Source: Halalkalicoccus sp. CG83 | GTDB lineage: Archaea > Halobacteriota > Halobacteria > Halobacteriales > Halalkalicoccaceae | DNA: 64,000 bases | NCBI RefSeq assembly: GCF_037081715.1 | Contig: NZ_JAZDDH010000001.1 | Location: forward strand, 1 to 64,000 | Direction: 5' to 3' | Notes under the pieces: generated by a model | Seen by the model: only the letters and a program-made list of their open reading frames with translations | What the model was told of the DNA's origin: nothing | Databases searched by the model: none | Made by a program: the position numbers and the translations under genes | In this document: in pieces, positions 46,814 through 55,753 of the stretch | How the letters are laid out: each line of letters starts with the position of its first letter | Numbering within the stretch: the stretch's first letter is position 1

Positions 46814-47817
46814 TGAGCGAAACAGAGACCGAGACCACGAGCACGCAGAACCTCACGCTGGTACAGGCGGTACGGGACGGACTGCGAGACGAGATGGCGC
46901 GCGACGACGACGTGATCGTCATGGGAGAGGACGTCGGCAAGAACGGCGGCGTCTTCCGCGCGACCGAGGGGTTGTACGACGAGTTCGGCGACGAGCGCGT
47001 GATCGACACGCCGCTCGCGGAGTCGGGCATCGTCGGCACGGCGATCGGGATGGCCGCCTACGGCCTTCGGCCGGTGCCCGAGATCCAGTTCTCGGGCTTC
47101 ATGTACCCCGCGTTCGACCAGATCGTCAGTCACGCCGCACGCATTCGAACGCGCTCTCGCGGGCGGTTCACCTGCCCGATGACGCTGCGGGCGCCCTACG
47201 GCGGGGGGATCCGCGCGCCCGAGCACCACTCCGAGTCGAAGGAGGCGTTCTACGTCCACGAGCCGGGACTGAAGGTCGTCGTCCCGAGCACGCCCCACGA
47301 GGCGAAGGGCCTGCTCGCGAGTTCGATCCGCGATCCCGACCCCGTCGTGTTCCTCGAGCCCAAACTGATCTACCGAGCGTTCCGCGAGGAGGTGCCCGAC
47401 GAGCCCTACGAGATACCGTTGGGCGAGGCCGCCGTCCGTCGGGAGGGCAGCGACGTCTCCGTGTTCACCTGGGGCGCGATGACCCGTCCCACCCTCGAGG
47501 CCGCCGAGAACCTCGACGGCGAGATAAGCGCGGAGGTGGTCGACCTCCGAACGCTCTCGCCGCTCGACGAGGGGGCGATCGTCGACTCCTTCGAGAAGAC
47601 CGGCCGGGCGGCCGTGGTCCACGAGGCGCCGAAGACGGCGGGGTTAGGCGCGGAGATCGCCGCCACCATCCAGGAGGAGTCGCTGCTCTACCAGGAGGCG
47701 CCGATCCAGCGCGTCACCGGCTTCGACGTACCGTTCCCGCTGTACGCGCTCGAGGACTACTACCTGCCCGAGCCCGCCCGCATCGAAGAAGGGATCAGGG
47801 AGGCCGTCGAGTTCTGA
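46813..47817 (+). CDS. pdhB: Pyruvate (2-oxoacid) dehydrogenase E1 component, beta subunit
   Basis: A 334-residue transketolase-like beta subunit: VIVMGEDVGKNGGVFRATEGL, DTPLAESGIVGTAIGMA, PYGGGIRAPEHHSES, and the C-terminal domain VVDLRTLSPLDEGAIVDS and VVHEAPKTAGLGAEIAA. It forms the alpha2beta2 E1 with pdhA. Start and pdhA stop overlap (TGATG), so translation is coupled. The pdhC start follows its stop by two bases. Confidence 0.95.
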   Translation: MSETETETTSTQNLTLVQAVRDGLRDEMARDDDVIVMGEDVGKNGGVFRATEGLYDEFGDERVIDTPLAESGIVGTAIGMAAYGLRPVPEIQFSGFMYPAFDQIVSHAARIRTRSRGRFTCPMTLRAPYGGGIRAPEHHSESKEAFYVHEPGLKVVVPSTPHEAKGLLASSIRDPDPVVFLEPKLIYRAFREEVPDEPYEIPLGEAAVRREGSDVSVFTWGAMTRPTLEAAENLDGEISAEVVDLRTLSPLDEGAIVDSFEKTGRAAVVHEAPKTAGLGAEIAATIQEESLLYQEAPIQRVTGFDVPFPLYALEDYYLPEPARIEEGIREAVEF

Positions 47818-47819
47818 GC

Positions 47820-49385
47820 ATGGTACGCGAGTTCAAGCTCCCCGACGTCGGCGAGGGCGTCGCCGAGGGGGAGATCGTCAGGTGGCTCGTCGAGCCGGGC
47901 GACGAGGTGAGCGAGGACCAGCCCGTCGCGGAGGTCGAGACGGACAAGGCCGTCGTCGAGGTCCCCTCGCCGGTCGACGGGAGCGTGAAGGAGCTGCTCG
48001 CCGAGGAGGGCGAGGTGGTCCCCGTCGGCGACGTGATCATCACGTTCAACGTGGAGGGCGAGGAGCCGGCCGAAGAGGAGGAGTCCGGACCGGAGGCTGC
48101 GGAGCCGAGCAGCGGGGAAGGGAAACGCGAACCCACGAAGGTCGAGGGGAGGCCCGCCGTCACGAAGGCGGACGCCGGCGAGGACAGGAGAGCCGCCGGA
48201 ACCGAGGACGAGGAGGCGCCGACCGCCTCCAAACGGGTGTTCGCGCCGCCGAACGTCCGCCGGCTGGCACGCGAACTCGGCGTCGACGTCGCGAGCGTCG
48301 AGGGTTCGGGCCCGGGCGGACGGATCTCGGAGGGCGACGTTCGTTCGGCCGCGGAGGGAGACCGGGACGGGGCGGAGTCCGAGGAGTCCGCGGGATCCGA
48401 GGAGGGTCCGTCGGGGCTCGACGAGGAGCTCTCGTCGGCGGTCTCCTCCCAGGAAGGTGACTCCCAGCCACCGGAGGCCGCGGACCGCGAGCGCACGCTC
48501 GCGGCGCCCGCGACCCGCCGGCTCGCCGAGGAGCAGGGCGTCGACCTGAACGCCGTCCCGACCGACGAGACCCGCGACGGCGAGGCGTTCGTCACGCCCG
48601 AGGCGGTCCGCGAGTACACGGAGGCCCGGCGGGCGGCTCCGACCGACGCGGCCGAGGCAACGGCCGAGACGGAGACGGGTCCACGCGAGCGCGAGGAGCG
48701 CGAACCGTACCGCGGGATCCGACGGACCATCGGCCGACAGATGGCCCAGTCGAAGTACACCGCTCCACACGTCACCCACCACGACACGGCGGAGGTGGAG
48801 CGGCTGGTCGAGACCCGGGGAGAGCTGAAGGCGATCGCCGAGGAGCGCGGCGTCCGTCTGACGTATATGCCGTTCGTGATGAAGGCGGTCGTCGCCGCGC
48901 TGAAACAGCACCCCTACCTCAACAGCTCGCTCGACGAGGAGAGCGAGGAGGTCGTCGTGAAGAACTACTACGACGTCGGGATCGCCGTCGCCACCGACGC
49001 GGGGCTGATGGTGCCCGTCGTACGCGACGTCGACGAGAAGGGAGTCCTCCAACTGGCCTCGGAGGTGAACGAACTCGCCCAGAAGGCGCGCGAACGCTCG
49101 ATCAGCAGGGAGGAGATGCAGGGCGGGACGTTCACGATCACGAACTTCGGGGCGATCGGCGGCGAGTTCGCCACCCCGATCATCAACCACCCCGAGGTCG
49201 CGATCCTGGGGCTCGGGGAGCTCGACGAGCGACCGATCGCGGAGGACGGTGAAGTGCGAGCAGCCCACACGCTGCCGTTGTCGCTGTCGATCGATCACCG
49301 GATCGTCGACGGGGCAGTCGCCGCCGAGTTCACGAACACGTTGATCGAATATCTGGAAAACCCCAACCTGCTGCTGTTAGAATAA
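47820..49385 (+). CDS. pdhC: Dihydrolipoamide acyltransferase E2 with one lipoyl domain and two E1/E3-binding-like segments
   Basis: 521 residues: lipoyl domain (1-80, lipoyl lysine in VETDKAVVEV), a long acidic linker, a first peripheral-subunit-binding segment (PPNVRRLARELGVDVASVEG, about 140-175), a second similar segment (APATRRLAEEQGVDLNAVP, about 225-265), then the catalytic domain with RRTIGRQMAQSK and the active site DHRIVDG. It carries the acyl group to CoA. Two binding segments are more than the single one usual in such enzymes; the second lacks the full GPGGR pattern. It is the client of LipA. Confidence 0.93.
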   Translation: MVREFKLPDVGEGVAEGEIVRWLVEPGDEVSEDQPVAEVETDKAVVEVPSPVDGSVKELLAEEGEVVPVGDVIITFNVEGEEPAEEEESGPEAAEPSSGEGKREPTKVEGRPAVTKADAGEDRRAAGTEDEEAPTASKRVFAPPNVRRLARELGVDVASVEGSGPGGRISEGDVRSAAEGDRDGAESEESAGSEEGPSGLDEELSSAVSSQEGDSQPPEAADRERTLAAPATRRLAEEQGVDLNAVPTDETRDGEAFVTPEAVREYTEARRAAPTDAAEATAETETGPREREEREPYRGIRRTIGRQMAQSKYTAPHVTHHDTAEVERLVETRGELKAIAEERGVRLTYMPFVMKAVVAALKQHPYLNSSLDEESEEVVVKNYYDVGIAVATDAGLMVPVVRDVDEKGVLQLASEVNELAQKARERSISREEMQGGTFTITNFGAIGGEFATPIINHPEVAILGLGELDERPIAEDGEVRAAHTLPLSLSIDHRIVDGAVAAEFTNTLIEYLENPNLLLLE

Positions 49386-49387
49386 CC

Positions 49388-50812
49388 ATGGTCGTCGGAG
49401 ACATCTCAACCGGAACGGACGTACTGGTGATCGGCGCGGGACCGGGCGGCTACGTCGCCGCCATCCGCGCGGGACAGCTCGATCTGGACGTGACGCTGGT
49501 CGAACGCGAGGCGTTCGGCGGCGTCTGTCTCAACCACGGCTGTATCCCCTCGAAGGCGCTGATCACGGCGACGGGAGTCGCCCACGAGGCCGCGAACGCC
49601 GAGGAGATGGGGATCCACGCCGACCCCGCGATCGACATGGGCGGGATGGTCGAGTGGAAGGAAGGCATCGTCGACCGGCTCACGGGCGGCGTCGAGAAGC
49701 TCTGTAAGGCGAACGGCGTCAACCTCGTCGAGGGGACCGCGGAGTTCGCGGGCAGCCACAAGGCCCGCGTCGCCCACGACGGGCAGGGCCAGGGCAGCGA
49801 GTCGATCGAGTTCGAACACGCGATCGTCGCCACCGGCTCGCGACCGATCGAGATCCCCGGCTTCGAGTTCGATGGCGAGCACGTGCTGAGTTCGCGCCAC
49901 GCCCTCTCGCCCGACTCCGCGCCGGACTCGCTGGTGATCGTCGGCGCGGGCTACATCGGTATGGAGCTCGCGGGCGTCTACGCGAAGGCGGGCACCGACG
50001 TGACGATCGTCGAGATGCTCGACGAGGCGCTCGCGGGCTACACCGACGACCTCGCGGCGCCCGTCGTCGACAACATCGAGGAGCTCGGCGTCGAACTCCA
50101 CCTCGGCGAGGCCGCCCAGGGCTGGGAGGAGACCAACGACGGGATCGAGGTCGCGACCGAGAACGCCGACGGCGAGGAGTCGACGTTCGACGCGGAGAAG
50201 GTGCTCGTCGCGGTCGGGCGCGAACCCGTCACCGACACGCTGAACCTCGAGAGCGTGGGGCTCGAGCCCGACGAGGACGGCTTCCTCGCGACCGACGACC
50301 GCGCACGGACCGACGTGAGTCACGTCTACGCCGTCGGCGACGTCGCCGGCGAGCCGCTGCTCGCACACAAGGGAATGAAGGAGGGCCGAGTCGCCGCCGA
50401 GGTGATCGCGGGCGAGCCGAGCGCCCTCGACTACCAGGCCGTCCCCGCGGCGGTGTTCACCGAGCCCGAGATAGGAACGGTGGGAATGACCGAGGCCGAG
50501 GCCGAGGAGGCCGGGTTCTCGCCCGTGACGGGACAGATGCCGTTCCAGGCCAGCGGGCGCGCGCTGACGACGGGCCACACCGACGGGTTCGTCCGGATCG
50601 TCGCCGACGAGGAGAGCGGGTTCGTCCTCGGCGGCCAGATCGTCGGCCCCGACGCCTCCGAACTCGTCGCCGAAGTGGGACTCGCGATCGAACTCGGCGC
50701 CACCCTGGAGGACGTCGCGGCGACGATCCACACCCATCCGACGCTCTCGGAGGCCGTCCAGGAGGCCGCGGAGAACGCGCTCGGCCACGCGATCCACACG
50801 CTGAACCGTTAA
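49388..50812 (+). CDS. lpdA: Dihydrolipoamide dehydrogenase (E3)
   Basis: 474 residues. FAD site VIGAGPGGYVAAIRAGQL, redox disulfide in GGVCLNHGCIPSK, NAD site IVGAGYIGMELAGVYAKAG, FAD ribityl site YAVGDVAGEPLLAHKG and the catalytic His in HTHPTLSEA. It reoxidises dihydrolipoamide with NAD. It is the last gene of pdhABC-lpdA, two bases after pdhC. The stop overlaps the convergent zinc-ribbon gene by four bases. Confidence 0.96.
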   Translation: MVVGDISTGTDVLVIGAGPGGYVAAIRAGQLDLDVTLVEREAFGGVCLNHGCIPSKALITATGVAHEAANAEEMGIHADPAIDMGGMVEWKEGIVDRLTGGVEKLCKANGVNLVEGTAEFAGSHKARVAHDGQGQGSESIEFEHAIVATGSRPIEIPGFEFDGEHVLSSRHALSPDSAPDSLVIVGAGYIGMELAGVYAKAGTDVTIVEMLDEALAGYTDDLAAPVVDNIEELGVELHLGEAAQGWEETNDGIEVATENADGEESTFDAEKVLVAVGREPVTDTLNLESVGLEPDEDGFLATDDRARTDVSHVYAVGDVAGEPLLAHKGMKEGRVAAEVIAGEPSALDYQAVPAAVFTEPEIGTVGMTEAEAEEAGFSPVTGQMPFQASGRALTTGHTDGFVRIVADEESGFVLGGQIVGPDASELVAEVGLAIELGATLEDVAATIHTHPTLSEAVQEAAENALGHAIHTLNR

Positions 50813-51093
50813 AACAGCCGTCCCTGGGGAGATCGATCCCGGGAGCCGGGGACGCCGTCCCCCGCGAGATCGGCGACACATCGCCTGCAGTAGCGGTAGC
50901 TCGGGTCGTTCTTCGCCCCGCAGTCGCCACACTCGACGACTCCGTCGGGCGGATTCGCGGGGTCGTCCGTCGGTTCCGCCGTGGTCGCCGTGGCCGAGGA
51001 TTCACCGTCGGCGCGGTAGTAGAGATAGAGCAGGGCGACCAGTTGGATCCCGACGAGCGCGATCACGATCTCGAGAACCGGTGTCTCGAGCAT
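50809..51093 (-). CDS. Small membrane-anchored zinc-ribbon protein
   Basis: 94 residues: one N-terminal helix (VLEIVIALVGIQLVALLYLYY), a polar Ser/Thr/Asp linker, then a single zinc ribbon CGDCGAKNDPSYRYCRRC (two CxxC). Such haloarchaeal proteins are common and uncharacterised; the ribbon faces the cytoplasm or outside depending on topology. Convergent with lpdA, divergent from pheA. Confidence 0.75.
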   Translation of the reverse strand: MLETPVLEIVIALVGIQLVALLYLYYRADGESSATATTAEPTDDPANPPDGVVECGDCGAKNDPSYRYCRRCVADLAGDGVPGSRDRSPQGRLF

Positions 51094-51254
51094 GGGCCTA
51101 TCGGGAACTCGGTGACGAACGCACTTAGCGGTTGTGCCGAGTTGACACGAGCCATGAGCCGCCCCTCGATTGGGACCCGGACCGAAGCGATCCGCCGACG
51201 CAGGCCGTCGACGGACCCGAGGGCTTTTGACGCTGTCTGCGAAACCGGCGGGCG
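51094..51254. other. Divergent intergenic region before pheA
   Basis: 161 bases between the zinc-ribbon gene and pheA. GGGCTTTTGACG at 51220-51231 is the likely TATA-like element for pheA. Nothing else is evident. Confidence 0.4.
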
Positions 51255-52106
51255 ATGAGGGCAGTCACGCTGGGCCCGGCGGGGACGTACTCACACCGGG
51301 CGGCGAACGCGGTCGCCGAGGAGGTGGAGTTTCGCGAGTCGGTCACGGCGATCGTCGAGGCGATCGCCGTCGGCGAGTACGACCGGGGGGTGATCCCGAT
51401 CGAGAACAGCATCGAGGGCAGCGTCACCGAGAGCCTCGACTCGCTCTCGGAGTACGACGTCGCGGTGGTGAAGGAGATCGTCACGCCGATCAGACACGCG
51501 CTGCTCGCACAGGGAACCGACTTCTCGACGGTCGCGAGCCACTCGCAGGCGCTCGCGCAGTGTCGGAAGTACCTCGAGAGCGAACACCCCGACGCCACCC
51601 ACGAGGCCGTCGCCAGCACCGCCCGCGGGGTCGAGCGCGCCCGCGAGAACCCACAGATCGCGGCGATCGGACACCCCGAGAACGCTGCAGGACCACGTCC
51701 TACAGGCAGTCGGACGGAGTCCGACGACGCGGGCGACGAGCTTCGCGTGCTCGCCGAGGACATCCAGGACCGGAGCTCGAACGCGACGCGCTTTCTGGTG
51801 GTCGCCCCCGTCGCGGAGCGCTCGGCGGCGGGCGGGAAGTCGACGATCGTGGTCTATCCCAACATGAACTATCCTGGACTACTGCTCGAGCTGCTCGAGG
51901 CGTTCGCCGAGGAGAACATCAACCTCTCGCGGGTCGAGTCCCGCCCGAGCGGCGACCGCCTCGGCGACTACCTCTTCCACATCGACATCGAGGCGGGCAT
52001 GTACGAGCAGCGTACCGAGCGGGCGCTCGATCGGGTGGAGTCGATCGCCGAGAAGGGCTGGGTTCGTTGGCTCGGCTCCTACGACACCGAACATGTCCTC
52101 TACTGA
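51255..52106 (+). CDS. pheA: Prephenate dehydratase
   Basis: 283 residues. Catalytic domain: TLGPAGTYSHRAA, IPIENSIEGSV, HSQALAQCRKYL, and the TRF motif in SNATRFLVV with the catalytic Thr. The C-terminal ACT domain (YPGLLLELLEAFAEENINLSRVESRPSGDRLGDYLFHIDIE) includes the phenylalanine-binding ESRP, so feedback inhibition is likely. It converts prephenate to phenylpyruvate. Between HPENA and LRVLAED there is a 14-20 residue polar insertion (GPRPTGSRTESDDAGDE), which I do not recall from other members. Confidence 0.94.
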   Translation: MRAVTLGPAGTYSHRAANAVAEEVEFRESVTAIVEAIAVGEYDRGVIPIENSIEGSVTESLDSLSEYDVAVVKEIVTPIRHALLAQGTDFSTVASHSQALAQCRKYLESEHPDATHEAVASTARGVERARENPQIAAIGHPENAAGPRPTGSRTESDDAGDELRVLAEDIQDRSSNATRFLVVAPVAERSAAGGKSTIVVYPNMNYPGLLLELLEAFAEENINLSRVESRPSGDRLGDYLFHIDIEAGMYEQRTERALDRVESIAEKGWVRWLGSYDTEHVLY

Positions 52107-52205
52107 TCGACCCCGTCACGTCGCTCGCGGAGACGCGGCGCTCGATCGCCGCGTGCCGGCTCGATGTCGACAAGGACAAAGTGTCTCCGGCACCTATCGT
52201 TGAAC

Positions 52206-53702
52206 ATGCCTTCTCCCTCCGCGTACCCCCAACTCATCGGACGGCTCTTCGAGACGGCCCAGGAGAACGGCGTGTTCTCGGACTCGAAGACGTTCGTCGA
52301 CTGCGTTCCCGCGGAGGAGCCGGAAACGATCCAGTCCAGGTTCGAGGACGAACAGGAAGTCGAGAACGTCGATCTCGAACGGTTCGTCCACGACCACTTC
52401 ACCGTGCCGGAGGACCCGGTGACGGCGGCGAATCCCCCGACGGAGTCGATGGAGTGGTACATCGACGGGCTCTGGCCCCACCTGATTCGCGACCCCGTCG
52501 ATCAGCGACAGGGCGAGACCGCCATCCCCCTCCCCAACCGGAGCGTCATCCCCGGCGGGCGATTCCGCGAGAGCTACTACTGGGACAGCTACTTCGTCGC
52601 GGAGGGGCTCGCCGTGGACGGGCGAGTCGACGTCATCGAGGACGTCGTCGAGAACTTCGCCTCGCTGATCGACCGGTACGGGTTCGTCCCCAACGGCGCG
52701 CGCGTCTACTACACGACTCGATCGAATCCGCCGGTGTTCAACCGCATACTCGACCTGTTGGCCGCCGAACGTGGCCCCGACGTCGCCCAGGAGTACCTCC
52801 CGCACCTCGATCGCGAGTACGGGTTCTGGATGGACGGCGCGGACGAGATCGGACCCGGCGAGGCCCATCGTCGAACCGTCCGTCTCGACGAGGACGAGGC
52901 CGTGCTCAACCGCTACTGGGACGACCAGGCCCAGCCGCGCGCGGAGTCCTACCGCGAGGACGTCGAACTCGCGGGCCGGATCGATCGCGATCCCTCGGCG
53001 GTCTACCGCGACGTCCGTGCGGCCTGCGAGTCGGGCTGGGACTTCAGCAGCCGGTGGTTCGACGGCGAGGGGATCGAGACGATCCGGACGACCGACCGGA
53101 TCCCGATCGACCTCAACGCGCTGCTGTACGGCACCGAACGGTCGCTCGCACGATGGCACGATTACGTCGGCGACGCCGAGGCCGCGGAGGGGTACCGCGA
53201 CGCCGCAACGGCCCGCCGGGCGTCGATCGATCGCTACTGTTGGGACGAGAAACGGGAGTTCTACTTCGACCACTCGCGAGAACGCGGGGAGCCAACGGAC
53301 TCCTGGACGCTCGCTGCGGTGGTCCCCCTCTTCAGCGGGGCGGCGAGCGACGAGCAGGCGGCGCGCGTCGCCGAGACCCTCGAGAAGCGTTTTCTCCGGT
53401 CCGGCGGCCTGGTGACCACGCTCACCGAGTCGGGCGAGCAGTGGGACGCACCCAACGGCTGGGCGCCGCTCCACTGGATGGCGGTCGTCGGGCTCCAGCG
53501 CTACGGCCACGAGGAGCTCGCTCGCGAGATCGCGGGCCGGTGGCTCGACCTCAACCGCGACGTGTTCGACGAGACGGGGCGAATGCTCGAGAAGTACGAC
53601 GTCACCGGCGGGGGCGTGGGCAGCGGCGGCGAGTACCCGCTCCAGTTCGGCTTCGGCTGGACCAACGGCATCGCGCTCGCGCTCCCCCAGCAGTTCTACT
53701 GA
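52206..53702 (+). CDS. treH: Trehalase, glycoside hydrolase family 37
   Basis: A 498-residue cytoplasmic trehalase (no signal peptide). Trehalase signature 1, PGGRFRESYYWDSYF (117-131 region), and signature 2, QWDAPNGWAP (412-421), are intact, as are LIDRYGFVPNGARVYYTTRS and GGGGEYPLQ-type segments near the C-terminus. It splits trehalose, a compatible solute, into glucose. No trehalose synthesis gene lies nearby. It ends just before a convergent transporter operon. Confidence 0.92.
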   Translation: MPSPSAYPQLIGRLFETAQENGVFSDSKTFVDCVPAEEPETIQSRFEDEQEVENVDLERFVHDHFTVPEDPVTAANPPTESMEWYIDGLWPHLIRDPVDQRQGETAIPLPNRSVIPGGRFRESYYWDSYFVAEGLAVDGRVDVIEDVVENFASLIDRYGFVPNGARVYYTTRSNPPVFNRILDLLAAERGPDVAQEYLPHLDREYGFWMDGADEIGPGEAHRRTVRLDEDEAVLNRYWDDQAQPRAESYREDVELAGRIDRDPSAVYRDVRAACESGWDFSSRWFDGEGIETIRTTDRIPIDLNALLYGTERSLARWHDYVGDAEAAEGYRDAATARRASIDRYCWDEKREFYFDHSRERGEPTDSWTLAAVVPLFSGAASDEQAARVAETLEKRFLRSGGLVTTLTESGEQWDAPNGWAPLHWMAVVGLQRYGHEELAREIAGRWLDLNRDVFDETGRMLEKYDVTGGGVGSGGEYPLQFGFGWTNGIALALPQQFY

Positions 53703-53713
53703 CCGCGCGGCGC

Positions 53714-54124
53714 TCAGACGGCGAGTTCTAGAAGGTAGGAGGTCGAACCGGCACCGCAGTGACAGCCCGAGACCCGTACCAGGGTTCCGGCGGCCCCGGC
53801 GCCGAGTCCGGCACCGAGGAGCGCGCCGCCGCGCGAACCGACGAGCGCGGCGATCGCTCCGGAGAGAAGCAACAGGGCGGAGACCCCCGTCACGTAGAGC
53901 CGGCTCTGGCCGATACCGATCGAGGCGACGGCGACGAACGGGTCGGCTCCGGCGACCTCGAGCGGAATACGGCTGGGGAACAACGCGGGTTCGAACGTCG
54001 GACCGCCGACGGGAGTCGCCCAGAGCAACAGCGCGGTGCCGACGAGGAATCCCGTGATCGATGCCAGCGGCGCGAGCGCTCTCGTCGGGGGGTGCGGAAG
54101 CGATCGATCCCGGGCGTAGCTCAC
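53714..54124 (-). CDS. Small multi-pass membrane protein of the ABC transporter operon
   Basis: 136 residues, GTG start overlapping the permease stop (GTGA). Three or four hydrophobic segments, with a C-terminal cysteine pair (CHCGAGSTS). I do not recognise a family. Coupled translation with the permease suggests an accessory subunit. Alternatively it is a helper of unknown purpose. Confidence 0.65.
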   Translation of the reverse strand: MSYARDRSLPHPPTRALAPLASITGFLVGTALLLWATPVGGPTFEPALFPSRIPLEVAGADPFVAVASIGIGQSRLYVTGVSALLLLSGAIAALVGSRGGALLGAGLGAGAAGTLVRVSGCHCGAGSTSYLLELAV

Positions 54125-54876
54125 GCGGCCTCGACCTCCTGCCACCCGATCTGCCAGTTCGCGAACCAGCGAACCAGCGTCGAGGAGGCGGCGCCGAGCA
54201 GGCCGATGACGATGATCCCGACGATGATGGCCGGGTAGGAGCCGCTCGTGTAGGCCGACCAGGTGAGGAATCCGAGGCCGGTGCCACCGGCGACCATCTC
54301 TGCGGCGATCAGGTTGACCCACGCGAGCCCCATGCCGACGATCATGCCGGCGTGGATCGCCGGCAGCGCGCTCGGGTAGATGACGTGACGGAACGTCTGG
54401 AACGAGGTCGCACCGAGCGACTGGGCGGCCCGCGAGTACTCGACCTCGACGCCGCGTGCGCCCTGGATCGTGTTGAGCAGGATGGGGAAGAACGCGCCGA
54501 GGAAGGTGATGAACATGATCGAGAGCTCCGCTGCCGGGAGGACGAGGATCGTGAAGGGGATCCACGCGATCGGCGGGATCGGCCGCAGCATCTCGAGGGC
54601 GGGAAACGTCAGGTCGGCGAAGACGGTGTACCGGCCGATCAACAGTCCCAGCGGGATGCCGACCGCCGCCGCGATCACGAACGAACCCAGCACGCGGATC
54701 GTGCTCTGGACCGTCGAGATCCAGAAGTCCTCGCGGTAGAGTTCGGCGACCAGCGCGGTCGCGACCTCCACCGGAGTCGGCAGTCCGGGAGCGATGCCGA
54801 GCCGGCTCACGAGGAGCCACAGCAGCGGTACCGCGAGGATCGAGCCGATTCGAACGAGGCGCCGGCGCGACTCCAT
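54121..54876 (-). CDS. ABC transporter permease, nitrate/sulfonate/taurine type (second permease)
   Basis: A 251-residue inner-membrane protein with about six helices. The EAA loop is SLGATSFQTFRHVIYPSALPAI (shortened here), which docks the ATPase. LRPIPPIAWIPFTILVLP is diagnostic of the SsuC/TauC/ThiX class. The start overlaps the ATPase stop by one base (TGATG). A second, related permease is encoded on the far side of the ATPase gene. Confidence 0.9.
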   Translation of the reverse strand: MESRRRLVRIGSILAVPLLWLLVSRLGIAPGLPTPVEVATALVAELYREDFWISTVQSTIRVLGSFVIAAAVGIPLGLLIGRYTVFADLTFPALEMLRPIPPIAWIPFTILVLPAAELSIMFITFLGAFFPILLNTIQGARGVEVEYSRAAQSLGATSFQTFRHVIYPSALPAIHAGMIVGMGLAWVNLIAAEMVAGGTGLGFLTWSAYTSGSYPAIIVGIIVIGLLGAASSTLVRWFANWQIGWQEVEAA

Positions 54877-55730
54877 CAGGCGCCTTCCTCCTGTTCGAGC
54901 GCGCGCTGGGCCTCCTCCCGGATGACCGAGAGCGCGCGTTCGCGCAGCTCGGTGAACCGGTCCGTGGTGAGGACCTCGGAGCTACGCGGCCGTTCGATGT
55001 CGACGTCGATGACGTCCTTGACCCCGCCGGGACGGGCGGTCATGATGACGACGCGGTCCGCGAGGAAGATCGCCTCCTCGACGTCGTGGGTGATGAACAG
55101 CACCGTCCGGTTGTCGCGTTCCCACACCTCGATCAGCTTCTCCTGCATGATCTCCTTGGTCAGCGCGTCGAGCGCGCTGAACGGCTCGTCCATCAGCATG
55201 ATGTCCGGGTCGTTCGCGAGCAGTCGGGCGAGCTCGGCGCGCTGTTGCATCCCGCCGGAGAGCCCCGAGGGGTAGGCGTCCTCGAACCCCTCGAGTCCCA
55301 TCTCGCCGAGGATGCTCTGGGCGCGACCCTCCTCGACGCCGTCGCGCATCTGTGGGCCGAACTCGACGTTCTCCTGTATCGTCTTCCAGGGGAACAGGCG
55401 GTTCTCCTGGAAGACGACGCCGCGCTTGGGATCGGGACCGGTGACCCGTTCTCCGTCGACGATCACGTCGCCCTCGGTCGGCTCGAGATAGCCGGCAATG
55501 CAGTCCATGACGGTGCTCTTCCCGCAGCCGGAGGGGCCGAGCAGCGCGACGAACTCCTCGGCCTCGATGTGGAGGTCCATGTCGTCGACGGCGAGGACGT
55601 GCTCGCCCTCGGGGTCGTAGATCTTCGTGAGGTCGTTGATGTCTATCTCGCCGGTCTTTCCGGCCGTCGATTCGTCCGTCGTCGCTTCGTTCGTCGTCGC
55701 TTCGTTCGTGAGAGAGTCTGGTTTGCTCAT
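54876..55730 (-). CDS. ABC transporter ATP-binding protein, nitrate/sulfonate/taurine type
   Basis: 284 residues. Walker A GPSGCGKST, Q-loop FQENRLFPW, signature LSGGMQQRAELAR, Walker B IMLMDEPFSALD, H-loop FITHD. FPWKTIQENV is typical of SsuB/TauB. An unstructured N-terminal extension includes a five-residue tandem repeat (NEATT/NEATT/DEST) from a 15-base DNA repeat at 55677-55706. It powers both adjacent permeases. Confidence 0.93.
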   Translation of the reverse strand: MSKPDSLTNEATTNEATTDESTAGKTGEIDINDLTKIYDPEGEHVLAVDDMDLHIEAEEFVALLGPSGCGKSTVMDCIAGYLEPTEGDVIVDGERVTGPDPKRGVVFQENRLFPWKTIQENVEFGPQMRDGVEEGRAQSILGEMGLEGFEDAYPSGLSGGMQQRAELARLLANDPDIMLMDEPFSALDALTKEIMQEKLIEVWERDNRTVLFITHDVEEAIFLADRVVIMTARPGGVKDVIDVDIERPRSSEVLTTDRFTELRERALSVIREEAQRALEQEEGA

Positions 55731-55753
55731 GAGTAGGGTGGGTGGTTTGGTCG

